DNA of 64,000 bases from CABMKH01 sp040797625 (GCA_052067355.1 JBQHQH010000003.1:1-64000); one strand, 5' to 3'. Numbered from the stretch's first letter, positions 53,226-62,054 are shown. The notes: generated from the letters alone by a model not told the origin. Numbers and translations are program-made.

Positions 53226-54152
53226 ATGACAGATGTAATCATAGTAGGTGGTGCTAGTATTGATATACAGGGGTTTTCTAGAAATAAGTTAATCTATAGA
53301 GATTCCAATATTGGGAGCTTAAACATATCTCTTGGAGGAGTAGGGAGAAATATTGGAGAAAATCTTGTCAAATTAGGAGTATCTACAAAGTTGATATCTG
53401 TAATAGGAGATGATATTTATGGAAAGGAGATATTTGATGAAGCTAATAGTACAGGACTTGATATGAAAGATTCTCTTATTTTAAAAGGAAAAGATACTTC
53501 TACATATCTATCAATTACAGATGAGAGGGGAGATATGGCCCTTGCTATATCTAGTATGGATATATATGATAATATGAATGTAGAATTTATTGAAAAGAAG
53601 AGAGATATAATTGAAGATGCGAAAATATGTATAGTAGATACTAATATACCTAAAGAAGTTATAGAATATATGGTATTTAATTTTAAAAATGTAAAGTTTT
53701 TTTTAGATACTGTTTCTACGGCAAAGACAGCTAAAGTAAAGGACATAATAGGTTCTTTTAATACTATAAAACCTAATAAATTAGAAGTGGAAATCCTCAC
53801 AGGAATAAAGATTTTATCTAATGATGATTTAGTTAAATCAGCTAATTATTTACATGATAAAGGTGTAAATGGGGTATTCATTACTTTAGGAAAAGATGGA
53901 GTATTCTATAGTGATGGTGCTATTAGAGGACGTATAGAGTCACCAAATATTGAGATCATAAATGCTACAGGAGCTGGAGATGCATTTGTTGCAGCATTGG
54001 CATATGGATATCTAAATAATATAGATATTGAAGAAACTGCAAGAATAGGTATGGCAGCATCTGTAATTGCGCTTTCACATAAAAATACTATAAATCCCAA
54101 TATGTCTATAGAAAAAATAAAATTTATAATGGAGGAGATTGTAAGATGTTAG
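53226..54152 (+). CDS. psuK: Pseudouridine kinase
   Basis: PfkB-family kinase of 308 aa that makes pseudouridine 5'-phosphate. VGGASIDIQGFSRNKLIYRDSN at the N terminus, GGVGRNIGENLVKLG, and the C-terminal NATGAGDAFVAAL catalytic motif. Its stop overlaps the start of psuG by 7 nt, the characteristic psuK-psuG pairing, which decides the assignment over other PfkB kinases. Confidence 0.88.
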   Translation: MTDVIIVGGASIDIQGFSRNKLIYRDSNIGSLNISLGGVGRNIGENLVKLGVSTKLISVIGDDIYGKEIFDEANSTGLDMKDSLILKGKDTSTYLSITDERGDMALAISSMDIYDNMNVEFIEKKRDIIEDAKICIVDTNIPKEVIEYMVFNFKNVKFFLDTVSTAKTAKVKDIIGSFNTIKPNKLEVEILTGIKILSNDDLVKSANYLHDKGVNGVFITLGKDGVFYSDGAIRGRIESPNIEIINATGAGDAFVAALAYGYLNNIDIEETARIGMAASVIALSHKNTINPNMSIEKIKFIMEEIVRC

Positions 54153-55063
54153 ATAGGTATTTAGATATTAAACCTGAAATTAAAGAAGCATTGAAAGAGG
54201 GAAAGCCAATAGTTGCCCTAGAATCTACAATCATATCTCATGGCATGCCTTATCCTAAAAATGTAGAAACTGCCTTAAATGTGGAAAAGATAATACGAGA
54301 TAGAGGAGCTATTCCTGCCACTATTGCTATACTAGAGGGTAAATTGAAGGTTGGACTTACAGAAGGAGAGATAGAATATCTTGGAAAGGCAGACAATGTA
54401 GTAAAGACATCTAGAAGAGATATTCCATTTATAGTTGAGAAAAAATTAGATGGCGCAACTACCGTAGCTGCTACTATGATTATTGCAGCAGTTGCAGGTA
54501 TAAAAGTATTTGTAACTGGTGGTATAGGTGGAGTTCATAGAGGAGCAGAAGAAACTATGGATATTTCTGCAGATTTGCAAGAATTGGCCCATACCAATGT
54601 AGCAGTAGTGTGTGCAGGTGCAAAGTCTATATTAGATATTGGGTTAACATTGGAATATTTAGAAACGATGGGGGTTCCTGTCATTGGATTTGGGACTGAA
54701 GAATTACCGGCATTTTACACTAGAAGAAGTGGGTTTAAGGTGGATTATAGAATAGATGAGACTAGGGAACTTGCATCTATTATAAAGACAAAATGGGATT
54801 TAGGTTTAAATGGAGGACTGGTAATTGCAAATCCAATACAAGAAGAGTATCAGATGGATTTTGATACAATAAACAATTCCATAAAAGATGCATTAATAGA
54901 AGCTGAGAAAAAGGGAATAAAGGGAAAGGAAACTACTCCATTTCTTCTAGATAAGGTAAAGGAAATCACTAAGGGAGAAAGCTTGGAAGCTAATATTCAA
55001 CTAGTATATAATAATGCTAAAGTTGGGGCAGATTTAGCGGTGGAATTTTCTAAACTGATGTAG
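54146..55063 (+). CDS. psuG: Pseudouridine-5'-phosphate glycosidase
   Basis: Cleaves the C-C glycosidic bond of pseudouridine 5'-phosphate to uracil and ribose 5-phosphate. 305 aa: VALESTIISHGMPYPKN (catalytic Glu), KTSRRDIPF, TTVAATMIIAA, VTGGIGGVHRGAEETMDIS and VCAGAKSILDI (catalytic Lys) are intact. Coupled to psuK; RNA turnover or scavenged pseudouridine is the source. Confidence 0.93.
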   Translation: MLDRYLDIKPEIKEALKEGKPIVALESTIISHGMPYPKNVETALNVEKIIRDRGAIPATIAILEGKLKVGLTEGEIEYLGKADNVVKTSRRDIPFIVEKKLDGATTVAATMIIAAVAGIKVFVTGGIGGVHRGAEETMDISADLQELAHTNVAVVCAGAKSILDIGLTLEYLETMGVPVIGFGTEELPAFYTRRSGFKVDYRIDETRELASIIKTKWDLGLNGGLVIANPIQEEYQMDFDTINNSIKDALIEAEKKGIKGKETTPFLLDKVKEITKGESLEANIQLVYNNAKVGADLAVEFSKLM

Positions 55064-55113
55064 AGAATTATGGTATAATATTAGTAAATATAGCTTATGG
55101 GGAGGAATGTAAT

Positions 55114-55536
55114 ATGGAATACAGAAGATTTGGAGATAAGTATGTAGTTAGATTAAATAGAGGTGAAGAATTAGTATCATCTCTCACTAAGTTAATTGAA
55201 GAGGAAGATATTGAGTTAGGAAATGTATCTGGATTAGGGGCAGTAGATAGGGTAGAAGTCAGCGTATATAGTATTGAATCTAAAAAATACTCTGTAAAAG
55301 AGATAAAAGGAGACATGGAGATAGTGAGTCTTCAGGGAAATATAGCTAGAAAAGATGGAGAACCTGTATTGCATCTTCATGCTTCTGTAGCTCGTGAAGA
55401 TTGTAAGGTATTTGGTGGACATCTTCATTTAGCAGATATAAGTGTTACAGCAGAAATAATAATAGACATTATAGATGGAAGATTAAATAAGGAACTTGAT
55501 GAAGAGACAGGAGCAAATTTATTTAAGTTTGACTAG
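55114..55536 (+). CDS. PPC/DUF296-domain protein
   Basis: 140-aa single-domain protein of the plant-and-prokaryote-conserved (PPC, DUF296) family. VRLNRGEELVSSLTKLIEEEDIELGNVSGLGAV and the conserved HLHASVA and GGHLHLADIS metal-binding-like His motifs. Annotated elsewhere as DNA-binding because of plant AT-hook relatives; bacterial members lack AT-hooks and their function is unknown. Its own strong terminator follows. Confidence 0.85.
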   Translation: MEYRRFGDKYVVRLNRGEELVSSLTKLIEEEDIELGNVSGLGAVDRVEVSVYSIESKKYSVKEIKGDMEIVSLQGNIARKDGEPVLHLHASVAREDCKVFGGHLHLADISVTAEIIIDIIDGRLNKELDEETGANLFKFD

Positions 55537-55541
55537 TAGAT

Positions 55542-55572
55542 ATGAGACAATTTAATTTGTCTCGTATTTTTT
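55542..55572 (+). terminator. Terminator after the PPC-domain gene
   Basis: ATGAGACAA / TTGTCTCGT stem with a TTTAAT loop and seven-T tail. Confidence 0.88.
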
Positions 55573-55662
55573 TAAATATTTTTAACTTGTATGAAATGTA
55601 AAATTAGTGATAAAATTTAGTATATGATATATTAAAGAATCTATAATAGGAGGAGGAAGAAG

Positions 55663-56334
55663 ATGGGGAAATTAGTGGGGGTAATAGCTGGGACACCAGT
55701 AGATACACAGATGGGGGTAGATTTTTTAATTGAAAGAGGAATAGAGGCTAAGGGATATCCTATTTCAAAAGATGCAAAGGAACAAAGTAGGTTTCAACTA
55801 TTATCTAAAGATGAATTACATAGAGAGGTGGTAGAGATAGTAAGGAAGGCAAAACTTCACAATGTAGATATAATGTTTGCCTACTGCAATTCTCTCAGTG
55901 CAGCAGTAGATATGGAAAGGGTATCTAGAGAAACAGATATTGATATAATAACTCCTTTTTCAGCATATATAGATTTTGGAAGAGAATATTCATCTCTACT
56001 AGTATTGGCGGCTAATGGTCAATCTTGTGGAAAGATAGAAAGCGTTTTAGAGGAGTCAAATAGAGGGGTTAAGATTTGGAGTATATCTGCATTACCTCTA
56101 GTACAAGAGATAGAAACTAGAGATGGAGATAGTATAATATTTAATAGATTAAACTTAGAGTTAATATTAAAATGGGCTGAATTGAATGAGATAGAGGGAA
56201 TTGTTTTAGGATGTACCCACTTTCCATATATGTCAAAGTCTTTTCATGGGAGGACCACAATTCCGATATTGGATCCAGCAGAGAAGATGTTACAGAAGAT
56301 GGTAGATACATGGATGGCTACTAGTAATATATAG
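55663..56334 (+). CDS. Aspartate/glutamate racemase-family protein
   Basis: 223 aa with the two catalytic cysteines of PLP-independent amino acid racemases: Cys75 in FAYCNSLSA and Cys184 in VLGCTHFPY. N-terminal GVIAGTPVDTQMGVDFL is unlike the usual IGGMGP, so it is an outlying member; racemase of an unknown amino acid, or a hydantoin/maleate-isomerase-type activity. AGGAGGAGG precedes the ATG. Confidence 0.78.
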   Translation: MGKLVGVIAGTPVDTQMGVDFLIERGIEAKGYPISKDAKEQSRFQLLSKDELHREVVEIVRKAKLHNVDIMFAYCNSLSAAVDMERVSRETDIDIITPFSAYIDFGREYSSLLVLAANGQSCGKIESVLEESNRGVKIWSISALPLVQEIETRDGDSIIFNRLNLELILKWAELNEIEGIVLGCTHFPYMSKSFHGRTTIPILDPAEKMLQKMVDTWMATSNI

Positions 56335-56352
56335 TTTAGGGATGGTGATATA

Positions 56353-57195
56353 GTGGATAGTTTGTTACCTAAGAGGAAAAGTAATAGTCATAAGGGAACA
56401 TATGGAAGAGTAGGAATTATATCTGGAAGTAGGGGGATGACAGGTGCTCCTTATCTATCTTCTCAAGCAGCTCTTAGGATAGGTGCAGGGTTGGTATATA
56501 CCATAATACCTGAATATTTAGAGACCATAATGTGTATAAAGCTTACAGAAGCCATAGTAAAACCCATATTAGATGAGGGAAAGGGACATTTTATAAGAAA
56601 ATCATCGATTGAAGTGCTGGAAGGGATTAAGAACATGGATACAATAGCTATAGGACCAGGTATTGGATTAGATGAAGAGAGGATAGATTTTGTAAGTCAA
56701 ATTGTGAAATCATGTAAGGTTCCAATGGTCATAGATGCTGATGGAATAAACTGTATTTCTCACAATCCAGATATCTTATTAGATAAGAAAAATGATATTA
56801 TAATCACTCCACATCCAGGAGAGATGGCAAGGTTAGTGAGAAGCAGCACTAAGGAAATTCAAGAGAATAGAGAATACTATGCCAAATATGCAGCGGAGAA
56901 ATACAATATATATGTGGTCCTAAAGGGGAATAATACTATAGTCACATCACCAAAAGGAGAAGTGTATATAAATAAAACTGGTAACCCTGGAATGGCTACA
57001 GCTGGAAGTGGTGATGTGCTTACAGGTATGATAACTGGTCTTTTAGGACAAGATTTTGATATCTTTAATGCAGCAAAACTAGGGGTATATCTTCATGGAA
57101 AAGCTGGAGATTTAGCATGTGAATCTAAAGGAGAATATAGCGTCATATCTACAGATATCTTAGAGAATATAGCATATAGTATGAAAGAAGTATAA
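56353..57195 (+). CDS. nnrD: ADP-dependent NAD(P)H-hydrate dehydratase
   Basis: Repairs damaged (hydrated) NADH and NADPH. 280 aa corresponding to the YjeF C-terminal (ribokinase-like) domain: GRVGIISGSRGMTGAPYLSSQAALR, IGPGIGLDEE, VIDADGINCI, ITPHPGEMARL, VLKGNNTIVTSPKGEVYIN and GNPGMATAGSGDVLTGMI. The YjeF N-terminal epimerase domain is absent, so this is a stand-alone dehydratase. GTG start with GGGATGG/GGTGAT upstream; 18 nt from the racemase-like gene. Confidence 0.9.
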   Translation: MDSLLPKRKSNSHKGTYGRVGIISGSRGMTGAPYLSSQAALRIGAGLVYTIIPEYLETIMCIKLTEAIVKPILDEGKGHFIRKSSIEVLEGIKNMDTIAIGPGIGLDEERIDFVSQIVKSCKVPMVIDADGINCISHNPDILLDKKNDIIITPHPGEMARLVRSSTKEIQENREYYAKYAAEKYNIYVVLKGNNTIVTSPKGEVYINKTGNPGMATAGSGDVLTGMITGLLGQDFDIFNAAKLGVYLHGKAGDLACESKGEYSVISTDILENIAYSMKEV

Positions 57196-57241
57196 GGCTA
57201 AGAGTAAGAAAGTTTGATTGGACTACATATTGTATAGTAGG

Positions 57242-57271
57242 TTGACACCTCATCTATATATTTGATAGTAT
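57242..57271 (+). promoter_or_regulatory. Promoter-like sequence before the gdh fragment
   Basis: TTGACA (57242-57247), 18-nt spacer, TAGTAT (57266-57271). It has no intact gene downstream, only the glutamate dehydrogenase fragment; possibly the retained promoter of a deleted gene. Confidence 0.45.
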
Positions 57272-57288
57272 TATCATAAAGAAAACCT

Positions 57289-57506
57289 GTGGAGTTACAG
57301 TATCATATTTTGAATGGGTACAAAATCTATATGGATACTATTGGAGTGAAGAGGAAGTAGTAGAGAAACAAGAGATAGCAATGATAGAGGCTTTCAATGA
57401 TATCTGGAAGATAAAAGAAGAACATAATGTGACAATGAGACAGGCAACTTATATGCATTCTGTTAAAAAAGTTGCAGATGTTATGAAGTTAAGAGGATGG
57501 TACTAA
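57289..57506 (+). pseudogene. 3' fragment of a second glutamate dehydrogenase gene
   Basis: These 218 bp match 61713-61930, the last ~72 codons of the intact gdh gene, without gaps and with four differences seen by eye (three synonymous, one Arg-to-Lys). Translation runs in frame to the same ...KLRGWY end and stop. There is no start codon or N-terminal part, and similarity stops abruptly on both sides, so it is a truncated duplicate. Confidence 0.92.
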
Positions 57507-57540
57507 TAGATCATTCTTATTCAAAGTAAATAGATTATAA

Positions 57541-57584
57541 TTTAAAATAACAGATGAACTTGTAAGTTCATCTGTTATTTTAAA
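57541..57584. terminator. Long perfect hairpin after the gdh fragment
   Basis: Arms of 21 bases (AATAACAGATGAACTT core and its complement) around a 2-nt centre, with T-rich 3' side. Probably the terminator of the lost gene. Confidence 0.75.
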
Positions 57585-57779
57585 TGTAATAGTATAGATC
57601 CACAATATGAATATAATCGGAAATATAACATCATTAATATAGGTAATAAAAAACATTACATGTAATGGTAAAGGAGAAGTTAATAACATTATACATGATT
57701 ATAATAACTATATAATTATCCAAAAATACATACAATTGAAGTATATATATAAATTAAATTCTTTTTTTGCAATTCAATA

Positions 57780-57987
57780 TTGACTTAATAGTATCAATAT
57801 GCTATTATTGAGTCAATGAATTAAAACGTTTTCTAATTAAATAGAAGTTAACTAAATACATTGCAATAGATATATTTAAGTTAACATAGAGTTGCTTTAT
57901 TCGTGGTGGTATATTGTTTAAATATCTACAAAATCGAATAAAACCCAACTAATTAATAGTTTAACTATTTTTTAGTTGGGTTTTTTG
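57780..57987 (+). promoter_or_regulatory. Promoter, cre-like site and terminator-containing leader of the glutamate operon
   Basis: TTGACT (57780-57785), 17-nt spacer, TATTAT (57803-57808), then a cre-like ATTAAAACGTTTTCTA (one mismatch to consensus) at about +5 to +20. About 130 nt later an intrinsic terminator (AAAACCCAACTAA / TTAGTTGGGTTTT plus T6, 57940-57986) precedes the first gene. TTTATTCG and CGAATAAA in the leader could pair in a way that competes with the terminator base. Upstream bases 57585-57779 show nothing else. Confidence 0.6.
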
Positions 57988-58058
57988 TGTTTGTAGACAA
58001 TATTTCATTGGAGAAAGAGGTGATTATAAAAAACAATTATAAATAAGGGGGTGAAAAA

Positions 58059-58385
58059 GTGAAGTACTCCGATGATTCTGTCTATTTTAGTGCATCTTCT
58101 AAATTACCGATGGGTATTCCTTCGGGTGAAGTATATGAATGCTTAAATGTTGGATTAGTGATTAATAAAAAGACAGGAATAATTGAAGACACGTCCATAA
58201 CTCTGTTATCAGATGGGGCAGTAAGGTTTTTAGAATATCTAATTATAGGATTTAATCTCCATGAACAGGATATAGAAATTCTGTTGAATTCCATCAAATC
58301 CAGATACTTTGGAAGTTCCCAAAAGGCTATATGCGTTGCAATTAAGTCGGCATGTGAAAGATATAAATCATACAGAGATTTTTAA
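58059..58385 (+). CDS. Small DUF3870-like protein
   Basis: 108-aa cytoplasmic protein without signal peptide or helices in the membrane. MGIPSGEVYECLNVGLVINKKTG and the C-terminal RYFGSSQKAICVAIKSACERY resemble DUF3870 proteins, which are small, of unknown function, and found in Firmicutes beside transport or amino acid genes. GTG-AAG start with GGGGGTG upstream. First gene of the presumed glutamate operon. Confidence 0.65.
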   Translation: MKYSDDSVYFSASSKLPMGIPSGEVYECLNVGLVINKKTGIIEDTSITLLSDGAVRFLEYLIIGFNLHEQDIEILLNSIKSRYFGSSQKAICVAIKSACERYKSYRDF

Positions 58386-58442
58386 CAGCATCTAGGTTTT
58401 TCTCATTAGATCTAAATATAAATTTAAATAGGAGGTTTTACA

Positions 58443-59660
58443 TTGATAATTGAGATGGATATGTCTAAAACCCTTTTGCTAGCAGTGTTGTTATTATTAC
58501 TTGGTGATTATTTAAAGACTAAAATCAATTTTTTAGTTAAATATTGTATTCCTGCACCAGTAGTAGGTGGTCTATTATTTTCAGTTCTTACTCTTATATT
58601 AAAACAAAATAATATTCTTGTCTTTGAATTTGACAAGATACTAGAAAAATTTTTTATGAATGTATTTTTTACTGCAAGTGGTTTTAGTGCAAGTATGGGA
58701 CTACTAAAAAAGGGTGGTAAAAAAGTTGGGATTTTTATTATTCTAGCTGCTTTATTAGCATTTTTACAAAATGTAGTAGCAGTAGGATTATCATCAGTAG
58801 TAGGAGTAACTCCGTTAATAGGGTTGATGACAGGATCTATACCGATGACTGGAGGTCATGGGAATGCGGCTGCTTTTGCACCAAATGCAGAAGAGTTAGG
58901 AGCAGTTGGAGCACTTAGTGTTGCAGTTGCAGCAGCTACATTTGGGCTAGTTGCAGGGTCTGTTGTAGGAGGACCAGTTGGTAATAGATTAATTACTAAA
59001 TATGGGTTACTAGGAAAAAGAAAACTTCAAACTACTGGAGAAGATGTAGAATTAGCAGTCGAAGAAGAGAAAGAAATGCCACAACTAAATGGAAAAAGAA
59101 TTATAAAATCTTTTATTCAGATATTTATAGCTCTAGGATTAGGGGCATATTTAGCAGATTTCTTTAAAATAATACTACCTAATGTTACATTACCAATCCA
59201 TGTAATGGGCATGTTAGGTGGTGCAATATTTAGGAATGTATATGAGTTATTTACAAAGGGTTCAGATGGTATTCCTATAGAAGAAATTGATATCATTGGA
59301 GATGTTTCATTGAGCCTCTTTGTTTCAATGGCAGTAATGACTATGAAGCTATGGGAGCTTGCGGAATTGGCATTGCCACTTATAATATTGTTGTTTGCAC
59401 AGGTAGTTTTAATATACTTATTCGCTAATTTTATCACTTTCCCAATAATGGGAAGGGATTATGATGCTGCAGTTATGGCATCGGGACATATTGGATTTGG
59501 ATTAGGTGCAGTGCCAGTATCTATGGCTAATATGAAGACCATATGTGACAAATATGAGTATTCTAAAATTGCATTTTTTGTTGTACCAATTGTAGGAGGA
59601 TTATTTAGTAACTTTACAAATGCAGCAATTATAACAGGGTTTTTAAATTATCTTGGCTGA
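58443..59660 (+). CDS. gltS: Sodium/glutamate symporter
   Basis: Inner-membrane carrier of 405 aa, about 10 helices. IPAPVVGGLLFS, FFTASGFSASMGLLKKGG, TGSIPMTGGHGNAAAFAP (re-entrant-loop signature of GltS) and the second-half SGHIGFGLGAVPVSMANM (mirror motif). Starts at TTG 58443 with AGGAGG at 7 nt; the first ATG (58455) is 19 nt from the ribosome site. Followed by a 2-hydroxyacid dehydrogenase and glutamate dehydrogenase, consistent with glutamate as substrate. Confidence 0.9.
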   Translation: MIIEMDMSKTLLLAVLLLLLGDYLKTKINFLVKYCIPAPVVGGLLFSVLTLILKQNNILVFEFDKILEKFFMNVFFTASGFSASMGLLKKGGKKVGIFIILAALLAFLQNVVAVGLSSVVGVTPLIGLMTGSIPMTGGHGNAAAFAPNAEELGAVGALSVAVAAATFGLVAGSVVGGPVGNRLITKYGLLGKRKLQTTGEDVELAVEEEKEMPQLNGKRIIKSFIQIFIALGLGAYLADFFKIILPNVTLPIHVMGMLGGAIFRNVYELFTKGSDGIPIEEIDIIGDVSLSLFVSMAVMTMKLWELAELALPLIILLFAQVVLIYLFANFITFPIMGRDYDAAVMASGHIGFGLGAVPVSMANMKTICDKYEYSKIAFFVVPIVGGLFSNFTNAAIITGFLNYLG

Positions 59661-59704
59661 TAATTTAACAATAAATATATGACAAGAGATGGGAGGAGTT
59701 TGAC

Positions 59705-60634
59705 ATGAAGTGTTTAATTACTGAAAAGATTGATGACACAGGAATAGAATTATTGGAAAAATATTTTACTGTAGATTTAGCCTATGATAAAAGTTTAGAT
59801 GAAATAAAAGAAATCATAGGTGAATATGAAGTGCTTTTAGTAAGGGCAGAGACTGCAGTAGATAAAGAAATGATTGATCTAGGAGAAAGGTTAAGGATTA
59901 TAGGAATGGCTGGCATAGGGTTAAATCATATAGATGTTGAATATGCAAAATCAAAGGATATAAAGATCTTCAATGTGCCAGACGGAAGTATTACATCTGT
60001 TGCTGAGTTGACGATGACATTGATTTTAACTACTTTTAGAAAAGTATACAATGCTGTAAATGCTACGAAAAGTGGAAAGTGGGATAAGACAGCTTTTACA
60101 GGGAATTTATTAGATGGAAAAACCATAGGAATTCTATCTCTAGGGAAGATTGGGTTTAGAGTAGCAGAACTATGTCAAGCATTTAATATGAAAGTAGTAG
60201 CTTATGATCCATATTTAAATCCAGAAATAGCTGAAAAGATAAATGTAGAACTTTTACCACTTGATGAAGTGTTGAAAAAATCAGATTTAATATCAATTCA
60301 TACTCCATTAACGGAAGAAACTTATCATATGATAGGAGAAAGAGAATTAGATTTAATGAAGGATGGAAGTTTCCTATTTAATCTAGGAAGAGGTGGTATT
60401 GTAGATGAAAAAGCTCTATATGAGTCATTGACAAATGGGAAGTTAAAGGCAGCAGCAGTAGACGTCATGGAAAATGAGCCTCCCACAGAAGAAGATTTAA
60501 AATTGCTCAAATTAGATAATTTCATGGCTACATGTCATATTGGTGCAGGTACTAAAGAGGCACAGGCTTATATATCATATTCTCTAGCAAACAAGGTATT
60601 AAGTTCTTTAGATATGGAAGTAGTAGCTAATTAA
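59705..60634 (+). CDS. D-2-hydroxyacid dehydrogenase, possibly 2-hydroxyglutarate dehydrogenase
   Basis: NAD-dependent oxidoreductase of 309 aa. Catalytic trio present: Arg in LFNLGRGGIVDEKAL, Glu in DVMENEPP, His in TCHIGAGT. The Rossmann glycine motif reads LSLGKIG, so the first Gly of GxGxxG is Ser. Related to 3-phosphoglycerate dehydrogenases but short and without an ACT domain. Lying between gltS and glutamate dehydrogenase, it could reduce 2-oxoglutarate to (R)-2-hydroxyglutarate, the second step of the hydroxyglutarate pathway; serine biosynthesis is the alternative. Confidence 0.82.
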   Translation: MKCLITEKIDDTGIELLEKYFTVDLAYDKSLDEIKEIIGEYEVLLVRAETAVDKEMIDLGERLRIIGMAGIGLNHIDVEYAKSKDIKIFNVPDGSITSVAELTMTLILTTFRKVYNAVNATKSGKWDKTAFTGNLLDGKTIGILSLGKIGFRVAELCQAFNMKVVAYDPYLNPEIAEKINVELLPLDEVLKKSDLISIHTPLTEETYHMIGERELDLMKDGSFLFNLGRGGIVDEKALYESLTNGKLKAAAVDVMENEPPTEEDLKLLKLDNFMATCHIGAGTKEAQAYISYSLANKVLSSLDMEVVAN

Positions 60635-60664
60635 TAAGTTTTTTATAAATAGGGGGTAATAAAA

Positions 60665-61930
60665 ATGACAAAAGAAATGCTTAATCCATTAGAAAGTGCT
60701 CAAAAACAAGTAAAGATAGCCTGTAATAAATTAGGGCTAGAATCATCTGTTTATGAATTATTAAAAGAACCTCAAAGGGTTATAGAGATATCCATACCAG
60801 TAAAGATGGATGATGGAACAGTAAGAGTATTTAAAGGGTATAGATCAATTCACAGTGATGCTATAGGACCAGGTAAAGGTGGAGTAAGATTTCACCCAAG
60901 AGTAAATATAGACGAAGTTAAAGCCTTATCCATATGGATGACATTTAAATGTTGTGTAACAGGAATACCATATGGTGGAGCAAAAGGTGGAATTACAGTT
61001 GATCCATCTGAACTATCACAAGGTGAATTAGAGAGATTATCAAGAGGATATATCCAAGGACTACATAAATATCTAGGAGAAAAGATAGATATCCCAGCTC
61101 CAGATGTAAATACCAATGGACAGATAATGGCTTGGATGGTAGATGAATATATAAAACTAACAGGTAGAAACGACGTAGGAGTTATAACAGGAAAGCCAGT
61201 AGAATGGGGTGGATCTAAGGGAAGAAATGAAGCTACAGGATTTGGAGTTTCAGTAATAACAAGGGAATTTGCTAAAAAGAACAATATAGATATAAAAGAT
61301 GCAACAGTAGCTATACAAGGATTTGGAAATGTAGGTAGCTTTACAGTGAAAAATGTTCAAGGACAGGGTGCAAAGATAGTAGCATTAGCAGAGTGGACAA
61401 AAGAAGTAGGTACTTATGCCCTATATAATGAAGATGGATTGGATTACGAAGATCTAGCTAAATATATGAAAGAACACAAGAATTTAGTAAATTATCCGAA
61501 TGCCAAAAATATTACATTGGACCAATTCTGGGAACTAGATGTAGATATATTGATACCAGCAGCTTTAGAAAATGCAATAACTGAAAGTGTAGCAGAAAAG
61601 ATAAATGCAAAGATAATATGTGAAGCAGCAAATGGACCAATAACTCCAGATGCAGATGTGGTATTGGAAAAGAGGGAAATTCCAGTTACACCAGACATAC
61701 TGACAAATTCAGGTGGGGTTACAGTATCATATTTTGAATGGGTACAAAATCTATATGGATACTATTGGAGTGAAGAGGAAGTAGTAGAGAAACAAGAGAT
61801 AGCAATGATAGAGGCTTTCAATGATATCTGGAAGATTAGAGAAGAACATAATGTGACAATGAGACAGGCAACTTATATGCATTCTGTCAAAAAAGTTGCA
61901 GATGTTATGAAGTTAAGAGGATGGTACTAA
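60665..61930 (+). CDS. gdhA: Glutamate dehydrogenase
   Basis: Oxidative deamination of glutamate to 2-oxoglutarate and ammonia (or the reverse). 421 aa of the short hexameric class: YRSIHSDAIGPGKGGVRFHP, TFKCCVTGIPYGGAKGGI (substrate and catalytic Lys), PAPDVNTNGQIMAWM, Rossmann VAIQGFGNVGS, and NSGGVTVSYFEWVQN. GGGGG ribosome site 6-7 nt before the ATG. Last gene of the gltS unit. The 3' 218 bp exist also at 57289-57506. Confidence 0.94.
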   Translation: MTKEMLNPLESAQKQVKIACNKLGLESSVYELLKEPQRVIEISIPVKMDDGTVRVFKGYRSIHSDAIGPGKGGVRFHPRVNIDEVKALSIWMTFKCCVTGIPYGGAKGGITVDPSELSQGELERLSRGYIQGLHKYLGEKIDIPAPDVNTNGQIMAWMVDEYIKLTGRNDVGVITGKPVEWGGSKGRNEATGFGVSVITREFAKKNNIDIKDATVAIQGFGNVGSFTVKNVQGQGAKIVALAEWTKEVGTYALYNEDGLDYEDLAKYMKEHKNLVNYPNAKNITLDQFWELDVDILIPAALENAITESVAEKINAKIICEAANGPITPDADVVLEKREIPVTPDILTNSGGVTVSYFEWVQNLYGYYWSEEEVVEKQEIAMIEAFNDIWKIREEHNVTMRQATYMHSVKKVADVMKLRGWY

Positions 61931-61950
61931 AGAAGATAAAGATAATAATA

Positions 61951-61980
61951 GGGGTCGCCTTTATATAGGCGGCCCTTTTT
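61951..61980 (+). terminator. Terminator after glutamate dehydrogenase
   Basis: GC-rich stem GGGTCGCCT / AGGCGGCCC with a TTATAT loop and T5. Confidence 0.9.
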
Positions 61981-62054
61981 AAAATATATAGGTTGATTTG
62001 ATTCCTTACTAATGTTATTATGTAAGAAATGAATATAGTGTTATACAAGTTTAA

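Noticed and set aside
57489..57689. Minus-strand frame of 66 codons between the gdh fragment and the glutamate operon
   Set aside because: No ribosome site, low-complexity hydrophobic translation, and it spans the long terminator palindrome.
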